Positions 36,224-45,458 are shown, counted from the stretch's first letter. The stretch: 64,000 nt of DNA from Psychrilyobacter atlanticus DSM 19335 (GCF_000426625.1 NZ_KE384547.1:2099159-2163158), one strand, 5' to 3'. Numbers and translations: made by a program. The notes: a model not told the origin generated them from the letters alone.

Positions 36224-37060
36224 CTATGCTTTCCCTCCCTTATGACCCTTGTCATATTTTGATAAAACAACGATAAATATAACCGTTATTATCGTTAAAA
36301 TTGTTGAAATAGCTGCAGCTTTGGGCCAGTTTCTAGTAATTGTAAGTTCCCTGGCTATGATATTTCCCAGCATTTGAGAGTCATTTCCTCCGACTAATTT
36401 TGGGATAGCATAAGATCCTAAGGCTGGTATAAATGTAAATAATGTAGCAGTTATGACCCCTGGTTTTATGTTGGGTAAAAACGTTTTAGTATAAGCCTTC
36501 ATCTTACTGGCGCCTAAATCTCTCGCTGCATCAATTATTGCAAAATCAAATTTTTCTATGGCAGAATACAGGGGTAAAATAGCATACGGCAGATATGCAT
36601 AAACACTTACCAATATTACTGCAAACTTATTATAGATAAACTGATGTGGTTCTAACCCCAATTTTATCAAAAGATTATTTAACAATCCGTTATTTCCAAG
36701 AAGAGCTATCCAGGAATAGATCCTTATTAAAAAATTTGTCCAAAATGGAATTATTATTAAAAACAATAAAAAGTTTTTATATTTAGATGTGGCTATATAA
36801 AGAGCCGTTGGTATAGCTATTAGGACTGTAATTACAGTTGCAATTACAGATATCTCCACTGTATTCCAAACTACTTTTAAAAAGTATGAACTGCTAAAAA
36901 AATTATATCCATCTGCAGAAAATATCCATTCCACCCCTCCATAGATCCCTTTTTTTAAAAAACTATAAACTATAACTATTAATGTAGGAGCCACAAATAA
37001 TAAGGTTAGCCAAAGGGTTATAGGAGCTGAATAGACTAAACCGCTTCTTTTATTTTTCAT
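36224..37060 (-). CDS. potB: Spermidine/putrescine ABC transporter permease
   Basis: 278 residues, six TM helices. The EAA loop reads DAARDLGASKMKAYTKTFLP. Starts directly after the potA stop. Confidence 0.93.
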   Translation of the reverse strand: MKNKRSGLVYSAPITLWLTLLFVAPTLIVIVYSFLKKGIYGGVEWIFSADGYNFFSSSYFLKVVWNTVEISVIATVITVLIAIPTALYIATSKYKNFLLFLIIIPFWTNFLIRIYSWIALLGNNGLLNNLLIKLGLEPHQFIYNKFAVILVSVYAYLPYAILPLYSAIEKFDFAIIDAARDLGASKMKAYTKTFLPNIKPGVITATLFTFIPALGSYAIPKLVGGNDSQMLGNIIARELTITRNWPKAAAISTILTIITVIFIVVLSKYDKGHKGGKA

Positions 37061-38164
37061 CTACATCACCTCTAAGAGGAAACTGTCAGCTGAATCCCAA
37101 ATAACATAGACCTCATCTTTCCAACGGATAGTTTCTGCATCTTCCTCAAAGAAATCTACATGTTGTTTAAATGCACTGAATAGTCTGTCTCCTACAGTTA
37201 CAAAAAACTTACTTTGGAATCCCGAGTAGATAACCTCCTCGATCTTTCCTTTGAATATATTATCATTGTTATCTAAATATCTAGGTTTCGATTTAGATAT
37301 CTTTACTTTTTCAGGCCTGATAGTTAATTTCACAGAATTTCCTACTATGACCTCCTTATCTAGTTCAAATTTTATCCTTCCATAATTCGGTGATTCCAGA
37401 TATCCAAATTCTCCTTCTATCTCAACAACTTCACCCTCGATAAAATTGGTTTCACCGATAAAGTTAGCTATATATGCATTAGCCGGACTCTCATAGATCT
37501 CACTAGGAGTTCCTATCTGGAGGACCTCTCCATCTTTCATTACTGCAATCCTATCAGATACACTGAGTGCTTCCTGTTGATCATGGGTAACAAATACAAA
37601 GGTAATTCCTACCTCCTCATGGATATTATCTAACTCTATCAGCATATGCTGTCTGAGTTTTGCATCCAAGGCAGATAGCGGTTCATCCAAAAGCAGAACC
37701 TTTGGTTTGTTTATCAGTGCACGAGCTATGGCAACTCTTTGTTTTTGTCCCCCTGAAAGTTGAGATGAATATTTATTTGCGTGTTCAGACAGTTTCACCA
37801 TCTCCAAATATTTTTTTACCTCTCTATCTATTTCTGCACCCTTTATTTTTTTTAACCTCAATGGGAATGCTATGTTCTCATAAATTGTCAGATGAGGAAA
37901 TAGTGCATAAGTTTGAAATATTGTATTAACATCTCTCTTGTCCGGACTTAGATGGGTGATATCATCTTTTCCTAGATAGATTGCACCGCCATCAGCTTCT
38001 ATAAATCCTGCTATCATCCTAAGAAGGGTAGTTTTACCACACCCAGATCCTCCTAAAATAGAAAAAAACTCTCCACCTTTAATTTCAAAACTAATTTTTT
38101 TTAATACTTCTACTCCGTCAAAAGACTTAGATATAGAATCAATTTTTATATTTCCTTGTTTCAT
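37061..38164 (-). CDS. potA: Spermidine/putrescine ABC transporter ATPase
   Basis: 367 residues. Walker A GGSGCGKTTLLR, signature LSGGQKQRVAIARAL, Walker B VLLLDEPLSALD, switch histidine in VTHDQ, and a C-terminal TOBE-type regulatory domain (about 240-360). All ATPase motifs are intact. First gene of potABCD. Confidence 0.95.
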   Translation of the reverse strand: MKQGNIKIDSISKSFDGVEVLKKISFEIKGGEFFSILGGSGCGKTTLLRMIAGFIEADGGAIYLGKDDITHLSPDKRDVNTIFQTYALFPHLTIYENIAFPLRLKKIKGAEIDREVKKYLEMVKLSEHANKYSSQLSGGQKQRVAIARALINKPKVLLLDEPLSALDAKLRQHMLIELDNIHEEVGITFVFVTHDQQEALSVSDRIAVMKDGEVLQIGTPSEIYESPANAYIANFIGETNFIEGEVVEIEGEFGYLESPNYGRIKFELDKEVIVGNSVKLTIRPEKVKISKSKPRYLDNNDNIFKGKIEEVIYSGFQSKFFVTVGDRLFSAFKQHVDFFEEDAETIRWKDEVYVIWDSADSFLLEVM

Positions 38165-38216
38165 AAAATCTCTCCTTGCTATATAAATTTTAACAGTATC
38201 AATTTCAGATAAAATA

Positions 38217-38239
38217 AACTTAATTCAACACATTAAGTT
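38217..38239 (-). promoter_or_regulatory. AT-rich hairpin in the potA leader
   Basis: Perfect 8-bp stem AACTTAAT/ATTAAGTT with a 7-nt loop, followed on the minus strand by TATTTTAT. It may be a weak attenuator comparable to the one in the spe leader. Confidence 0.4.
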
Positions 38240-38250
38240 ATTACTATTTT

Positions 38251-38291
38251 ATGTTTTATATAATACGTTTACAAAAATAGTATTACTAAAC
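38251..38291 (-). promoter_or_regulatory. 41-bp polyamine-regulon element, pot copy
   Basis: Counterpart of 34264-34304 (36/41 identical), beginning 12 nt downstream of the pot -10 box. This copy contains the inverted pair TAATAC/GTATTA on the minus strand. Confidence 0.75.
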
Positions 38292-38303
38292 ATCTAGCGT
38301 TAT

Positions 38304-38332
38304 ATTTTATAAAAAAAACTATACTTTGTCAA
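38304..38332 (-). promoter_or_regulatory. Sigma70 promoter of potABCD
   Basis: TTGACA (38327-38332), 17 nt, TAAAAT (38304-38309) on the minus strand. The -35 abuts the -35 of the divergent regulator promoter. Confidence 0.85.
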
Positions 38333-38361
38333 TTGATTTATTTCATATATCGAGCTATAAT
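38333..38361 (+). promoter_or_regulatory. Sigma70 promoter of the XRE-cupin regulator gene
   Basis: TTGATT (38333-38338), 17 nt, TATAAT (38356-38361) on the plus strand, directly back to back with the pot promoter. Confidence 0.75.
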
Positions 38362-38418
38362 ATTAAATAGATTTATAAATTTCAATAAATAATTTTAATA
38401 AATAAAAGGGAGTAAAAA

Positions 38419-38958
38419 ATGGATATAGGCAAAAAAATTAAAAGACTGAGACAGGAAAAATTTCTCACTCAAGATGAGTTAGCTATGAGGTGTGAACTAT
38501 CCAAAGGTTTTATATCCCAAGTAGAAAGAGATCTTACATCTCCATCTATAACTACCCTAATAGATATATTAGAGGGATTGGGCACCAACCTTCGAGATTT
38601 CTTTAATGAAGATGAGGATGAAAAAATCGTCTTTAAAAAGGAAGACGTCTTCGAGAATATCGATGAAGAATTAAAATATAAGATCGAGTGGATCGTTCCT
38701 AATGCACAAAAAAATCAAATGGAACCTATTCTTATAACTATAGAAGAAGGTGGAAGGTATAAGGAAGAACTCCCCCACGAAGGAGAGGAATTTGGGTATG
38801 TACTCAGCGGTACTGTCTTAATTCATTTGGGAGAAAAAACATACAAGGCCCGTAAAGGGGAGTCATTTTACTATAAATCTAGAAAAAATCACTACATTTC
38901 CAATGCAGGAAAAAATATAGTTAAAGTTCTATGGGTATCTAACCCGCCGGCATTTTAA
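38419..38958 (+). CDS. XRE-cupin transcriptional regulator (PuuR-like), probable polyamine regulator
   Basis: 179 residues. N-terminal HTH_3 domain (about 5-62: LTQDELAMRCELSKGFISQV, PSITTLIDIL) and C-terminal cupin (about 105-175: LPHEGEEFGYVLSGTVLIHL; KGESFYYKSRKNHYI). The same architecture as PuuR and other small-molecule repressors. Its divergence from potABCD and the shared element upstream of both polyamine operons point to control of polyamine synthesis and uptake; target binding is inferred. Confidence 0.85.
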   Translation: MDIGKKIKRLRQEKFLTQDELAMRCELSKGFISQVERDLTSPSITTLIDILEGLGTNLRDFFNEDEDEKIVFKKEDVFENIDEELKYKIEWIVPNAQKNQMEPILITIEEGGRYKEELPHEGEEFGYVLSGTVLIHLGEKTYKARKGESFYYKSRKNHYISNAGKNIVKVLWVSNPPAF

Positions 38959-39000
38959 AAAAAGGTATCAAAAGTACATTACTTTTGATACCTTTTTAGT
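38958..39000. terminator. Bidirectional terminator between the regulator and the M20 gene
   Basis: A long perfect stem AAAAGGTATCAAAAGTA / TACTTTTGATACCTTTT with a 3-nt loop, A and T runs outside. Serves both convergent genes. Confidence 0.92.
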
Positions 39001-39013
39001 TTTTTTAGAAAAA

Positions 39014-40177
39014 TTATACCGACAAGACATTTAAAATCTGAATAGTAACTCCTAAATGCAATGCTTCTTCATCTATATCAAAACATTCATTGTGAGCCGA
39101 TGCCGTTATACCTTTTTTTTCATTTTTTACTCCCAGATAAAAAAATACTCCTGGTATTTTTTCTAAATAATATCCAAAATCTTCTACACCCATATTAGCT
39201 TTTTCTTTTTCTATTACATTCTCTGCCCCTAAAATATCTGTGGCGTTTTTCTTGATTAACTCTACCATCTTATCATCATTAATAAGAGTTGAATATCCTC
39301 TTCCAACCTTTAATTTCCCCTTTCCACCCATGGAGACAGGTAGAGTATCCACCAAAATCTTTAATTTTTCTTTAACTAACTCTCTGATCTTAGGATCCAA
39401 AGTTCTTAAAGTTCCCGTTAATTTCACAGAATCCGCTATAATATTAGGTGCTGTACCTCCCTCTATCATCCCCACAGTCAATACTGCACTGTCTCTGGCA
39501 TCTATTCGGCTGACTATTGATTGCATAGCTGTTATCAATTGAGCTGTTATCACAATTGCGTCTACCCCGTCTCCAGGATAAGCTCCATGAGCAGATTTCC
39601 CCTGAATTTCTATCTCTATGCTGTCCGAAGAAGCATTCATCTGCTTATACCTGTATTCCACGCTTCCTTTTTCTATCAGAGAACTCACATGTAATCCAAA
39701 TATCGCGTCTACACCTTCTAAAACACCCTCTTTAATCATAGGTTCAGCTCCTCCTACAGTTTCTTCTGCAGGCTGAAATATAAATCTTACATTTACTCCT
39801 AATTCATCTTTTTGTTCACTGAGTATTTTAGCTACCCCCAAAAGGATAGTAGTATGGGCATCATGACCGCAGGCATGCATAACTCCAGAATTTTTAGATC
39901 TGTAAGAAACTTCATTTTTTTCCAAAATAGGCAGAGCATCGATATCAGCTCTAAGAGCTATAGTTTTAAATACATTTTTGCCCTTTATCTCACCTACTAC
40001 CCCAGTCTTTGCCATCTTTTTATGCAATATCCCAAATTCATCTAAATATTCACAAATTTTTCGCTGGGTACGAAACTCCTGCATTCCCAACTCCGGATAC
40101 ATATGAAAGTCTCCCCTGACTTTGGAAAGCCAGGGAGATATCTCTTTGGCTAATTTTAAAATTTTATTGCTATCCAT
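39014..40177 (-). CDS. M20 family amidohydrolase (hippurate hydrolase/N-acyl amino acid hydrolase type)
   Basis: 387-residue cytoplasmic Zn/Mn aminoacylase or amidohydrolase. Metal-binding motifs MHACGHDAHT and FQPAEETVGGA (catalytic Glu pair) are present, and the dimerisation-domain histidine in GKSAHGAYP. Closest in type to HipO/ YtnL/ AbgB-like enzymes; substrate not determinable. AGGAGGTG precedes the ATG. Confidence 0.88.
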   Translation of the reverse strand: MDSNKILKLAKEISPWLSKVRGDFHMYPELGMQEFRTQRKICEYLDEFGILHKKMAKTGVVGEIKGKNVFKTIALRADIDALPILEKNEVSYRSKNSGVMHACGHDAHTTILLGVAKILSEQKDELGVNVRFIFQPAEETVGGAEPMIKEGVLEGVDAIFGLHVSSLIEKGSVEYRYKQMNASSDSIEIEIQGKSAHGAYPGDGVDAIVITAQLITAMQSIVSRIDARDSAVLTVGMIEGGTAPNIIADSVKLTGTLRTLDPKIRELVKEKLKILVDTLPVSMGGKGKLKVGRGYSTLINDDKMVELIKKNATDILGAENVIEKEKANMGVEDFGYYLEKIPGVFFYLGVKNEKKGITASAHNECFDIDEEALHLGVTIQILNVLSV

Positions 40178-40589
40178 AAAAAATCACCTCCTAAAAAACA
40201 TCTAACCCATATCACACGGATCAAATCTTATAATAACTCTCATTATCGCTGATAAAATCCAATTTTTTTAGACTAAGCTCACAAAGAAAAAATTAGATAA
40301 CTCACTAAGTGGTTCTTTTCTTCTTACCGCGAATTGCGCGAATCTATAATCTAATTTTTATAAATTAAGAAAACCTATCAACACAGAGACTCACTGAGGG
40401 GTTATACGAGTATTAAAATTACTTATAACTAGAAGAAATTTTAAATGTATTATTAGAGTTTCACAGAGCTTTCTCTGTGTACTTTCTTTTTCTCCTCTGT
40501 GTATCTCCGTGTCCAAAGTTTTTTATCTTTTATTCTTGATTTGAACTTTTTTTGAATTTAAATTCTTTTTCTAGATGTTACCTTACTCT
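40178..40589. repeat. Intergenic stretch of degenerate repeats
   Basis: No gene seen in 412 nt. It contains short motifs typical of decayed dispersed repeats: ACCGCGAATTGCGCGAAT (40326-40343), CACAGAGACTCACTGAGG near 40382-40399, a copy of the 6073 repeat (40406-40458), the hairpin CACAGAG/CTCTGTG (40462-40479), and CCTCTGTGTATCTCCGTGTC near 40495-40514. Similar fragments (ACGCAGATG, TACACGGAA) occur at the right edge of the window. The dacB 3' end lies at 40590, but no clean T-tailed terminator is visible. Confidence 0.55.
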
Positions 40590-42086
40590 TTATTTCAAAT
40601 AATAGATACTTTCCATAACTTTTTCTAATTTTTTAGATATCCCAGTACCGCTCATCCCATGATGATTTATTATTATAGAGAATGCCAGGAGATCTCCATC
40701 AACATTATACATATACCCTCCATAAGATTTTACTCCTGTAAGGGTTCCACTTTTCCCATGAAGATTATCCACTAAAACTGTCTTTTCTTGAAAATTTTTA
40801 AAGGTTCCACCCTTTCCAGGCTCAGCTAAAGAATTATAAAAACTGAAAAATTCATTAGATTTATTCATATATTTCAAGACCTCTACTACAGTATTAGGAG
40901 TCACTCCATCGTAACGGGATAACCCACTTCCATCATAGATATAAAGACCCCTTGTAGATATACGATTACTCCAGTATCCCTTCATTGTTTCAACGTTATC
41001 TACCTTTGTCTCTTTATTTTTTTCCCTTAACTTTTTCTCCACTTCTATCTTTAGGTGTTCTGCAAATAAATTTACACTGTACTTATTCATATAGCCTATG
41101 ATCTCCTCCAACCTAGGAGAATATTGGGTATAAATAAGGTTCTTTTTATTTTTCGTTGTTTCAGCTCTATCCCTCAATCTGCTTCCATTATTTTCTATAC
41201 CGCCCCTTTCTAAAGTTTCAGAAAATATTCTCCCCAAGGCAGAAGCCGGATCCTGCATCACTGTATTATATGAAATTATAGATCTATTCATAGTTCCCAC
41301 TGCAATTATTTCATTGCTATAGGGAGGTACTACCAAGGTTATTTTAGATACTTTTTTATCATCTCCTACAACTCTATTAGTTACCACAGTATTAACCCAT
41401 GATGGAGACACACTTGCCCTGATATTTTTACCTTCCTTTCTCATTGTCAGCCTGATACTGTTATCCAAAAAAGTAAGTCCGCTGGGTTTTGAAGCAAAGG
41501 TATACCTCAAATCCCCCCATTCCCAGGTTTGAGACAGAGTTATTTCTGGATAATAAGACTGATCAGCAACTATCTGCCCATTAATTTTTTTTATCCCCAT
41601 AGTTTTTATTTTTTCTACCCAGATATTTAAAAATTCCAGTTGTTTCTTTTTTTCCTCCATCGTTACCCTTTCAGGATCTTTTGCAACCAGATATTTAGAT
41701 CCCAGAGTAGGGTCTCCTCCTCCAATAATATAGATATTCCCATCTAGAGTCCCATCTGTTCTAATTTTCCCATCATAAGCTATAATAGTTTTAAATCTAT
41801 AATCTGCCCCTAAAACTTCTAGTCCTACTCCTGTTGTCAACAACTTCATATTAGAAGCCGGTACCAGGGACTTGTCAGAATTTAATTCAAATAAAGTTTT
41901 ATCAGTTTCTAAGTTCATAACCTTTATCCCTAAACTGGCATTTTCTATTTTTGGCAGTTCCCTAAAATCACTTATCACTGTTTCTGTCTTAGATCTTATT
42001 GGAACAGTGGGTACCTCGGCACTCCTACATGAAATTATAGACACCAAAATTATCAATACAATCAATTTTTTTAACACATTCTTCAT
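40590..42086 (-). CDS. dacB: D-alanyl-D-alanine carboxypeptidase/endopeptidase (PBP4 family)
   Basis: Peptidoglycan DD-peptidase, 498 residues. Lipoprotein-type signal ending SIISC (C20). Active-site motifs: S78-N-M-K81 in PASNMKL, SVN in KYSVNLFAE, and KSG in HGKSGTLTG. The insert between the first two motifs matches class C PBPs. Overlaps the LD-carboxypeptidase gene by 4 nt (ATGA). Confidence 0.92.
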   Translation of the reverse strand: MKNVLKKLIVLIILVSIISCRSAEVPTVPIRSKTETVISDFRELPKIENASLGIKVMNLETDKTLFELNSDKSLVPASNMKLLTTGVGLEVLGADYRFKTIIAYDGKIRTDGTLDGNIYIIGGGDPTLGSKYLVAKDPERVTMEEKKKQLEFLNIWVEKIKTMGIKKINGQIVADQSYYPEITLSQTWEWGDLRYTFASKPSGLTFLDNSIRLTMRKEGKNIRASVSPSWVNTVVTNRVVGDDKKVSKITLVVPPYSNEIIAVGTMNRSIISYNTVMQDPASALGRIFSETLERGGIENNGSRLRDRAETTKNKKNLIYTQYSPRLEEIIGYMNKYSVNLFAEHLKIEVEKKLREKNKETKVDNVETMKGYWSNRISTRGLYIYDGSGLSRYDGVTPNTVVEVLKYMNKSNEFFSFYNSLAEPGKGGTFKNFQEKTVLVDNLHGKSGTLTGVKSYGGYMYNVDGDLLAFSIIINHHGMSGTGISKKLEKVMESIYYLK

Positions 42087-42997
42087 CTTACCGCTCCCTC
42101 TAAACTTCTAATCGTTAACTTATCACAATCTATCTCTACCTCTATCCCCAATGGAAGAGTTACCATGGGTTTACAATGGCCCGATTTAAAATTATAAATT
42201 ATAGGAATACCCAATCCCTTTAGTCTGTCCTCTAAGAGATCCATAAGGGGCATATCGTATTCTGATGCAGGAATACAATTGTTAAAATCTCCCAATATAA
42301 TTCCATTTAACTGACCCAGTTTTCCCGAATTTAAAAGCTGGGTCAGAGCGCGATCAACCTTATACGTAGGTTCTCTGATCTCCTCTATAAACAATATTTT
42401 TCCTTTAAAATCAAGCTCATTGGGAGTCCCCATATCCCCCATAAGAGTCGTTAAGTTCCCCCCTGCCACAACTCCTGTAGCCTTTCCATCTATCATAGAT
42501 TTTAATTCTGTTGGATTTATTATCTCTCTGCCACCAATATTTTCCAGACTTTCTACAAATGAATCCACCGTAAACTTTTCTATATCAAAAAAATTAGAAA
42601 CAGCCATGGGCCCATGAAATGTAACCAAACCAGCTCTTTGGTTCAAAGCACTATGAAGTGTTGTAATATCGCTGTACCCTATAAATATCTTAGGATTTCT
42701 CTTTATCATCTCAATATCCAGTGCCTCCACAATTCTGATACTTCCATATCCCCCACGAAGACACATGAGTGCATCTACCTCAGGATCTTTGAAAAAATTA
42801 TTTATATCCGATACTCTGCCTTTGTCTGTTCCTGCAAATGAATGCCAGGTATCAAAGATGTGCTTTCCTAATTTCACCCTGTATCCCAGGCTTTCTAACT
42901 TTTTTTTTGACCTAAGTACCTTCTCTTTAGAACCTGAATTAGCAGGAGCCACTATCCCTATGGTATCTCCCTTTTTTAAACTTTTCCCCTTTAACAT
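42083..42997 (-). CDS. LD-carboxypeptidase (peptidase family S66)
   Basis: 304-residue serine peptidase that removes the terminal D-Ala from tetrapeptides during murein recycling, or MccF-like. Nucleophile in FIGYSDITTLH; other motifs LRGGYGSIR and EEIREPTYKVDR. The ATG at 42997, with GGGGAGG six nt upstream, is preferred to the upstream start at 43042, which would run into the region of the plus-strand RNA promoter. Coupled to dacB. Confidence 0.88.
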   Translation of the reverse strand: MLKGKSLKKGDTIGIVAPANSGSKEKVLRSKKKLESLGYRVKLGKHIFDTWHSFAGTDKGRVSDINNFFKDPEVDALMCLRGGYGSIRIVEALDIEMIKRNPKIFIGYSDITTLHSALNQRAGLVTFHGPMAVSNFFDIEKFTVDSFVESLENIGGREIINPTELKSMIDGKATGVVAGGNLTTLMGDMGTPNELDFKGKILFIEEIREPTYKVDRALTQLLNSGKLGQLNGIILGDFNNCIPASEYDMPLMDLLEDRLKGLGIPIIYNFKSGHCKPMVTLPLGIEVEIDCDKLTIRSLEGAVR

Positions 42998-43027
42998 CTC
43001 CAGCCTCCCCTGTGATAATAATAAAGC

Positions 43028-43056
43028 TTTACATTTTTTCAAAAATAGGTTATAAT
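43028..43056 (+). promoter_or_regulatory. Sigma70 promoter of a putative small RNA
   Basis: TTTACA (43028-43033), exactly 17 nt, TATAAT (43051-43056) on the plus strand, where no protein gene follows. Confidence 0.75.
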
Positions 43057-43062
43057 TCTTTT

Positions 43063-43186
43063 GAAATGTGTTAGCGACATTATGGTGTTTCTAATGCAGA
43101 GCCAGTAAACTTTCTCAAAAGGTTTACTGGCTCTTTCACTTTATATAGTTATTCCCCTCCATCTATTCGATGGAGGGGATTTTTTT
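43063..43186 (+). ncRNA. Putative small RNA of about 124 nt
   Basis: A near-consensus promoter drives a gene-free interval that ends in a strong terminator: stem CCCCTCCATC/GATGGAGGGG (43154-43163 / 43169-43178) followed by A and seven Ts. Inside is a perfect 12-bp hairpin GAGCCAGTAAAC/GTTTACTGGCTC (43099-43110 / 43122-43133) and a small 5' CATTA/TAATG stem. The longest internal ORF is 8 codons without a ribosome site. Both flanking genes are on the minus strand, so neither needs these signals. I do not recognise the family. Confidence 0.65.
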
Positions 43187-43233
43187 ATTTAGGAAATTAC
43201 ACCTGCAAATTGAATGCAATCTCACGCTATTTT

Positions 43234-45309
43234 TTATTCTTCCACAGGAAAATACTTTTCTAACTTTAAGTTTACATATTTCCCAGTATCTTCTAATTTA
43301 AATTCAGCTGAATATACCTTTTCATTTTTACCCTTTATCTTCTTTACAGGAATCGTTTCCCCTTTTATTAATTTTTTAGCCCTGGTTTTAGATATTTTTA
43401 CCTCTATGGACTTGTATTTACTCTCCTTCCACAGAGTGAAGTTACACGGCGGGGTGTCTCTATACCCGACACATGAAAATCCCTTACTATTCTCATAGAT
43501 GTTTTTACCACACCTGGGACAGACTCCGATTATCTCCCTTTCTGAATCATTGTATACCCTAGGTATCTCTATATTCTGACCAATAATTCTCTGTAGTTCC
43601 TCTGTGACTAGGTCGATAGTTTCCTGGATAGTGCTATTTCCCTTATACACTTTTTTCAGGAGTTTAGAAAACTCTACAGTCTTTGTTTTATATAGATCTA
43701 TATTTAATTTATCCAATGTCTCAACTACTTTTTGTCCCAACGGTTCTAATGAAAAATTAGATCCCTTCTGGGATATATATTCATATTTTTTAGCATTTTC
43801 TATTATCCCTGTTCTTGTTGCCTCGGTACCTATCTCGATTCCCTTTAATATAGCCTTATACTCGTCTTCTTCGGTATCACTGTCCTTTCTGAATGGATTT
43901 TTTAAATGGGCTGCCAGTTCCCTTTCCGACACTTTCCTGGGAGGCTTAGTTTCCTTTAGTATTTTTTTGAACTCAACTTTGAAGGTATCTCCTACAATAA
44001 AATTAGGCAGTTTATTTTCAAAAGTTGCAGGTTCGTATTTGTAAAATCCTACCTGTACAACACTCTCTCCTGAAAGTTTAAATTTTTCATTTCCTACACC
44101 TATTGTTACTACAACCTTAGCTGTAATAGTTTCCTCAGCTAAAAAATTTGAGATAAAACGATTCAAGATAGTTTCATAGATTATTTTTTCCCGGCCGTTT
44201 AAATTGTTCTTAGGAAATTTCATAGTTGGAATTATTGCACTATGACTCTCCACCTTATCATCATCAAATATCTTTTTGGAATCTTTAAACTTTACATTGT
44301 GATCCTTTGAAAGTGCTTTAAGGAGCTGTTTAACTTTCCCCTTTTCATTCACAGCCAGGTATTCTGTATTTGTTCTGGGATATGTTATGTATCCATTCTC
44401 ATATAATTTCTGAATTATTTCCAAAGATCCTTTAAAATCTATCTTATTTTTTTTTGAAAGCTGGGACTGTAATTTTGACAATGAAAACAATTTCCCCGGC
44501 TGTTTTTTAATCTCCTTATTTTCCTTGGATAAAACTTCCCCCTCACAGGAGTTTAATTCTTCACACTTTGAATCTGCTTTTTTCTCATCTTTTATGAGAT
44601 ATTTTGTGCTTTTAGACAGTTTAAATTTAACCTCATCCTTCTCACACTCACTCTCAAGCTGAATATATTTTTCCTTAACAAATTTCTCTATAGCTGTGTC
44701 CCTGTCATAGATAAATTTTAATACAGGTATTAATACCCTACCTACCGGCATTAATTGACCACTTTTCAAGGTGATATATCTGGTCAAATTTATACCAAAG
44801 AGCCAATCCATAACAGTTCTAGAATATCCCTCGAATGCTAATTTTATATATTCTCTGTCAGGTTTTATATTTTTAACTTCCTCTACGATGGTTTCCTTAG
44901 TTTGTTCCGGAAGCCATAACCTGTATACCTCTTTTTTTATCTTGGATTCCTTTATAATCCTGTCTATTATTATCTGTCCCTCTCTGTCTGCATCTCCGCA
45001 ATTGATAATTCCTTCAACATCTTCCCTCTCCATAAGGTTTTTAAGAACTTTAAATTGTTCAGCTATTCCCTTGCTCTCCTTTAATTTAAATTTAAACTTC
45101 CGTGGTGTAAAGGGTAACTCGACCTCCTTCCACTTCATCTTCTTACCAAAATAATCATCCACATTTGATAGTTCGAACAGATGACCGAATGCCCAAGAAA
45201 CAATATATTTCTCCCCTTCTATATACCCGTTCCCTCTTTTTTTTAGTCCCAATGCACTGGCTATATTTCTCCCTAAACTGGGTTTTTCCGCTATAATTAA
45301 TTTTTTCAT
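43234..45309 (-). CDS. topB: DNA topoisomerase III
   Basis: Type IA topoisomerase, 691 residues. TOPRIM motifs IIAEKPSLGRNIASALG and NCGDADREGQIIID; catalytic tyrosine in YITYPRTNTEYL; C-terminal zinc-type module with VCPRCGKNIYE and later cysteines (SCVGYRDTPPC). GAGGAG precedes the ATG. Confidence 0.93.
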   Translation of the reverse strand: MKKLIIAEKPSLGRNIASALGLKKRGNGYIEGEKYIVSWAFGHLFELSNVDDYFGKKMKWKEVELPFTPRKFKFKLKESKGIAEQFKVLKNLMEREDVEGIINCGDADREGQIIIDRIIKESKIKKEVYRLWLPEQTKETIVEEVKNIKPDREYIKLAFEGYSRTVMDWLFGINLTRYITLKSGQLMPVGRVLIPVLKFIYDRDTAIEKFVKEKYIQLESECEKDEVKFKLSKSTKYLIKDEKKADSKCEELNSCEGEVLSKENKEIKKQPGKLFSLSKLQSQLSKKNKIDFKGSLEIIQKLYENGYITYPRTNTEYLAVNEKGKVKQLLKALSKDHNVKFKDSKKIFDDDKVESHSAIIPTMKFPKNNLNGREKIIYETILNRFISNFLAEETITAKVVVTIGVGNEKFKLSGESVVQVGFYKYEPATFENKLPNFIVGDTFKVEFKKILKETKPPRKVSERELAAHLKNPFRKDSDTEEDEYKAILKGIEIGTEATRTGIIENAKKYEYISQKGSNFSLEPLGQKVVETLDKLNIDLYKTKTVEFSKLLKKVYKGNSTIQETIDLVTEELQRIIGQNIEIPRVYNDSEREIIGVCPRCGKNIYENSKGFSCVGYRDTPPCNFTLWKESKYKSIEVKISKTRAKKLIKGETIPVKKIKGKNEKVYSAEFKLEDTGKYVNLKLEKYFPVEE

Positions 45310-45386
45310 CGTTTACTCCTCTTGTTTGACTAACTAAGGTTTTCTTTTTTACTTTATACTCTTCATAACAAAGGTTTTCTCTTTTA

Positions 45387-45415
45387 ATTTTAGAGTATTA
45401 GAAGGTTTAAATCAA
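45387..45415 (-). promoter_or_regulatory. Sigma70-type promoter of topB
   Basis: TTGATT (45410-45415), 17 nt, TAAAAT (45387-45392) on the minus strand, about 80 nt before topB. Confidence 0.6.
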
Positions 45416-45428
45416 GAAAAAAAGAAAA

Positions 45429-45458
45429 TTGACCTTATCCTCTTAATATTGATATAAT
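45429..45458 (+). promoter_or_regulatory. Sigma70-type promoter of the ftsE-ftsX-envC operon
   Basis: TTGACC (45429-45434), 18 nt, TATAAT (45453-45458) on the plus strand, about 75 nt before ftsE. Confidence 0.7.

Noticed and set aside
40178-40589. Repeat-bearing gap considered as a CRISPR array
   Set aside because: No regular repeat-spacer period; motifs are different and irregularly spaced.
43063-43186. Plus-strand transcript considered as a short protein gene
   Set aside because: The only ATG-started frames are 8 codons or fewer and lack ribosome sites.
43604-44044. 146-codon plus-strand ORF opposite topB
   Set aside because: Antisense shadow of topB without ribosome site or promoter.
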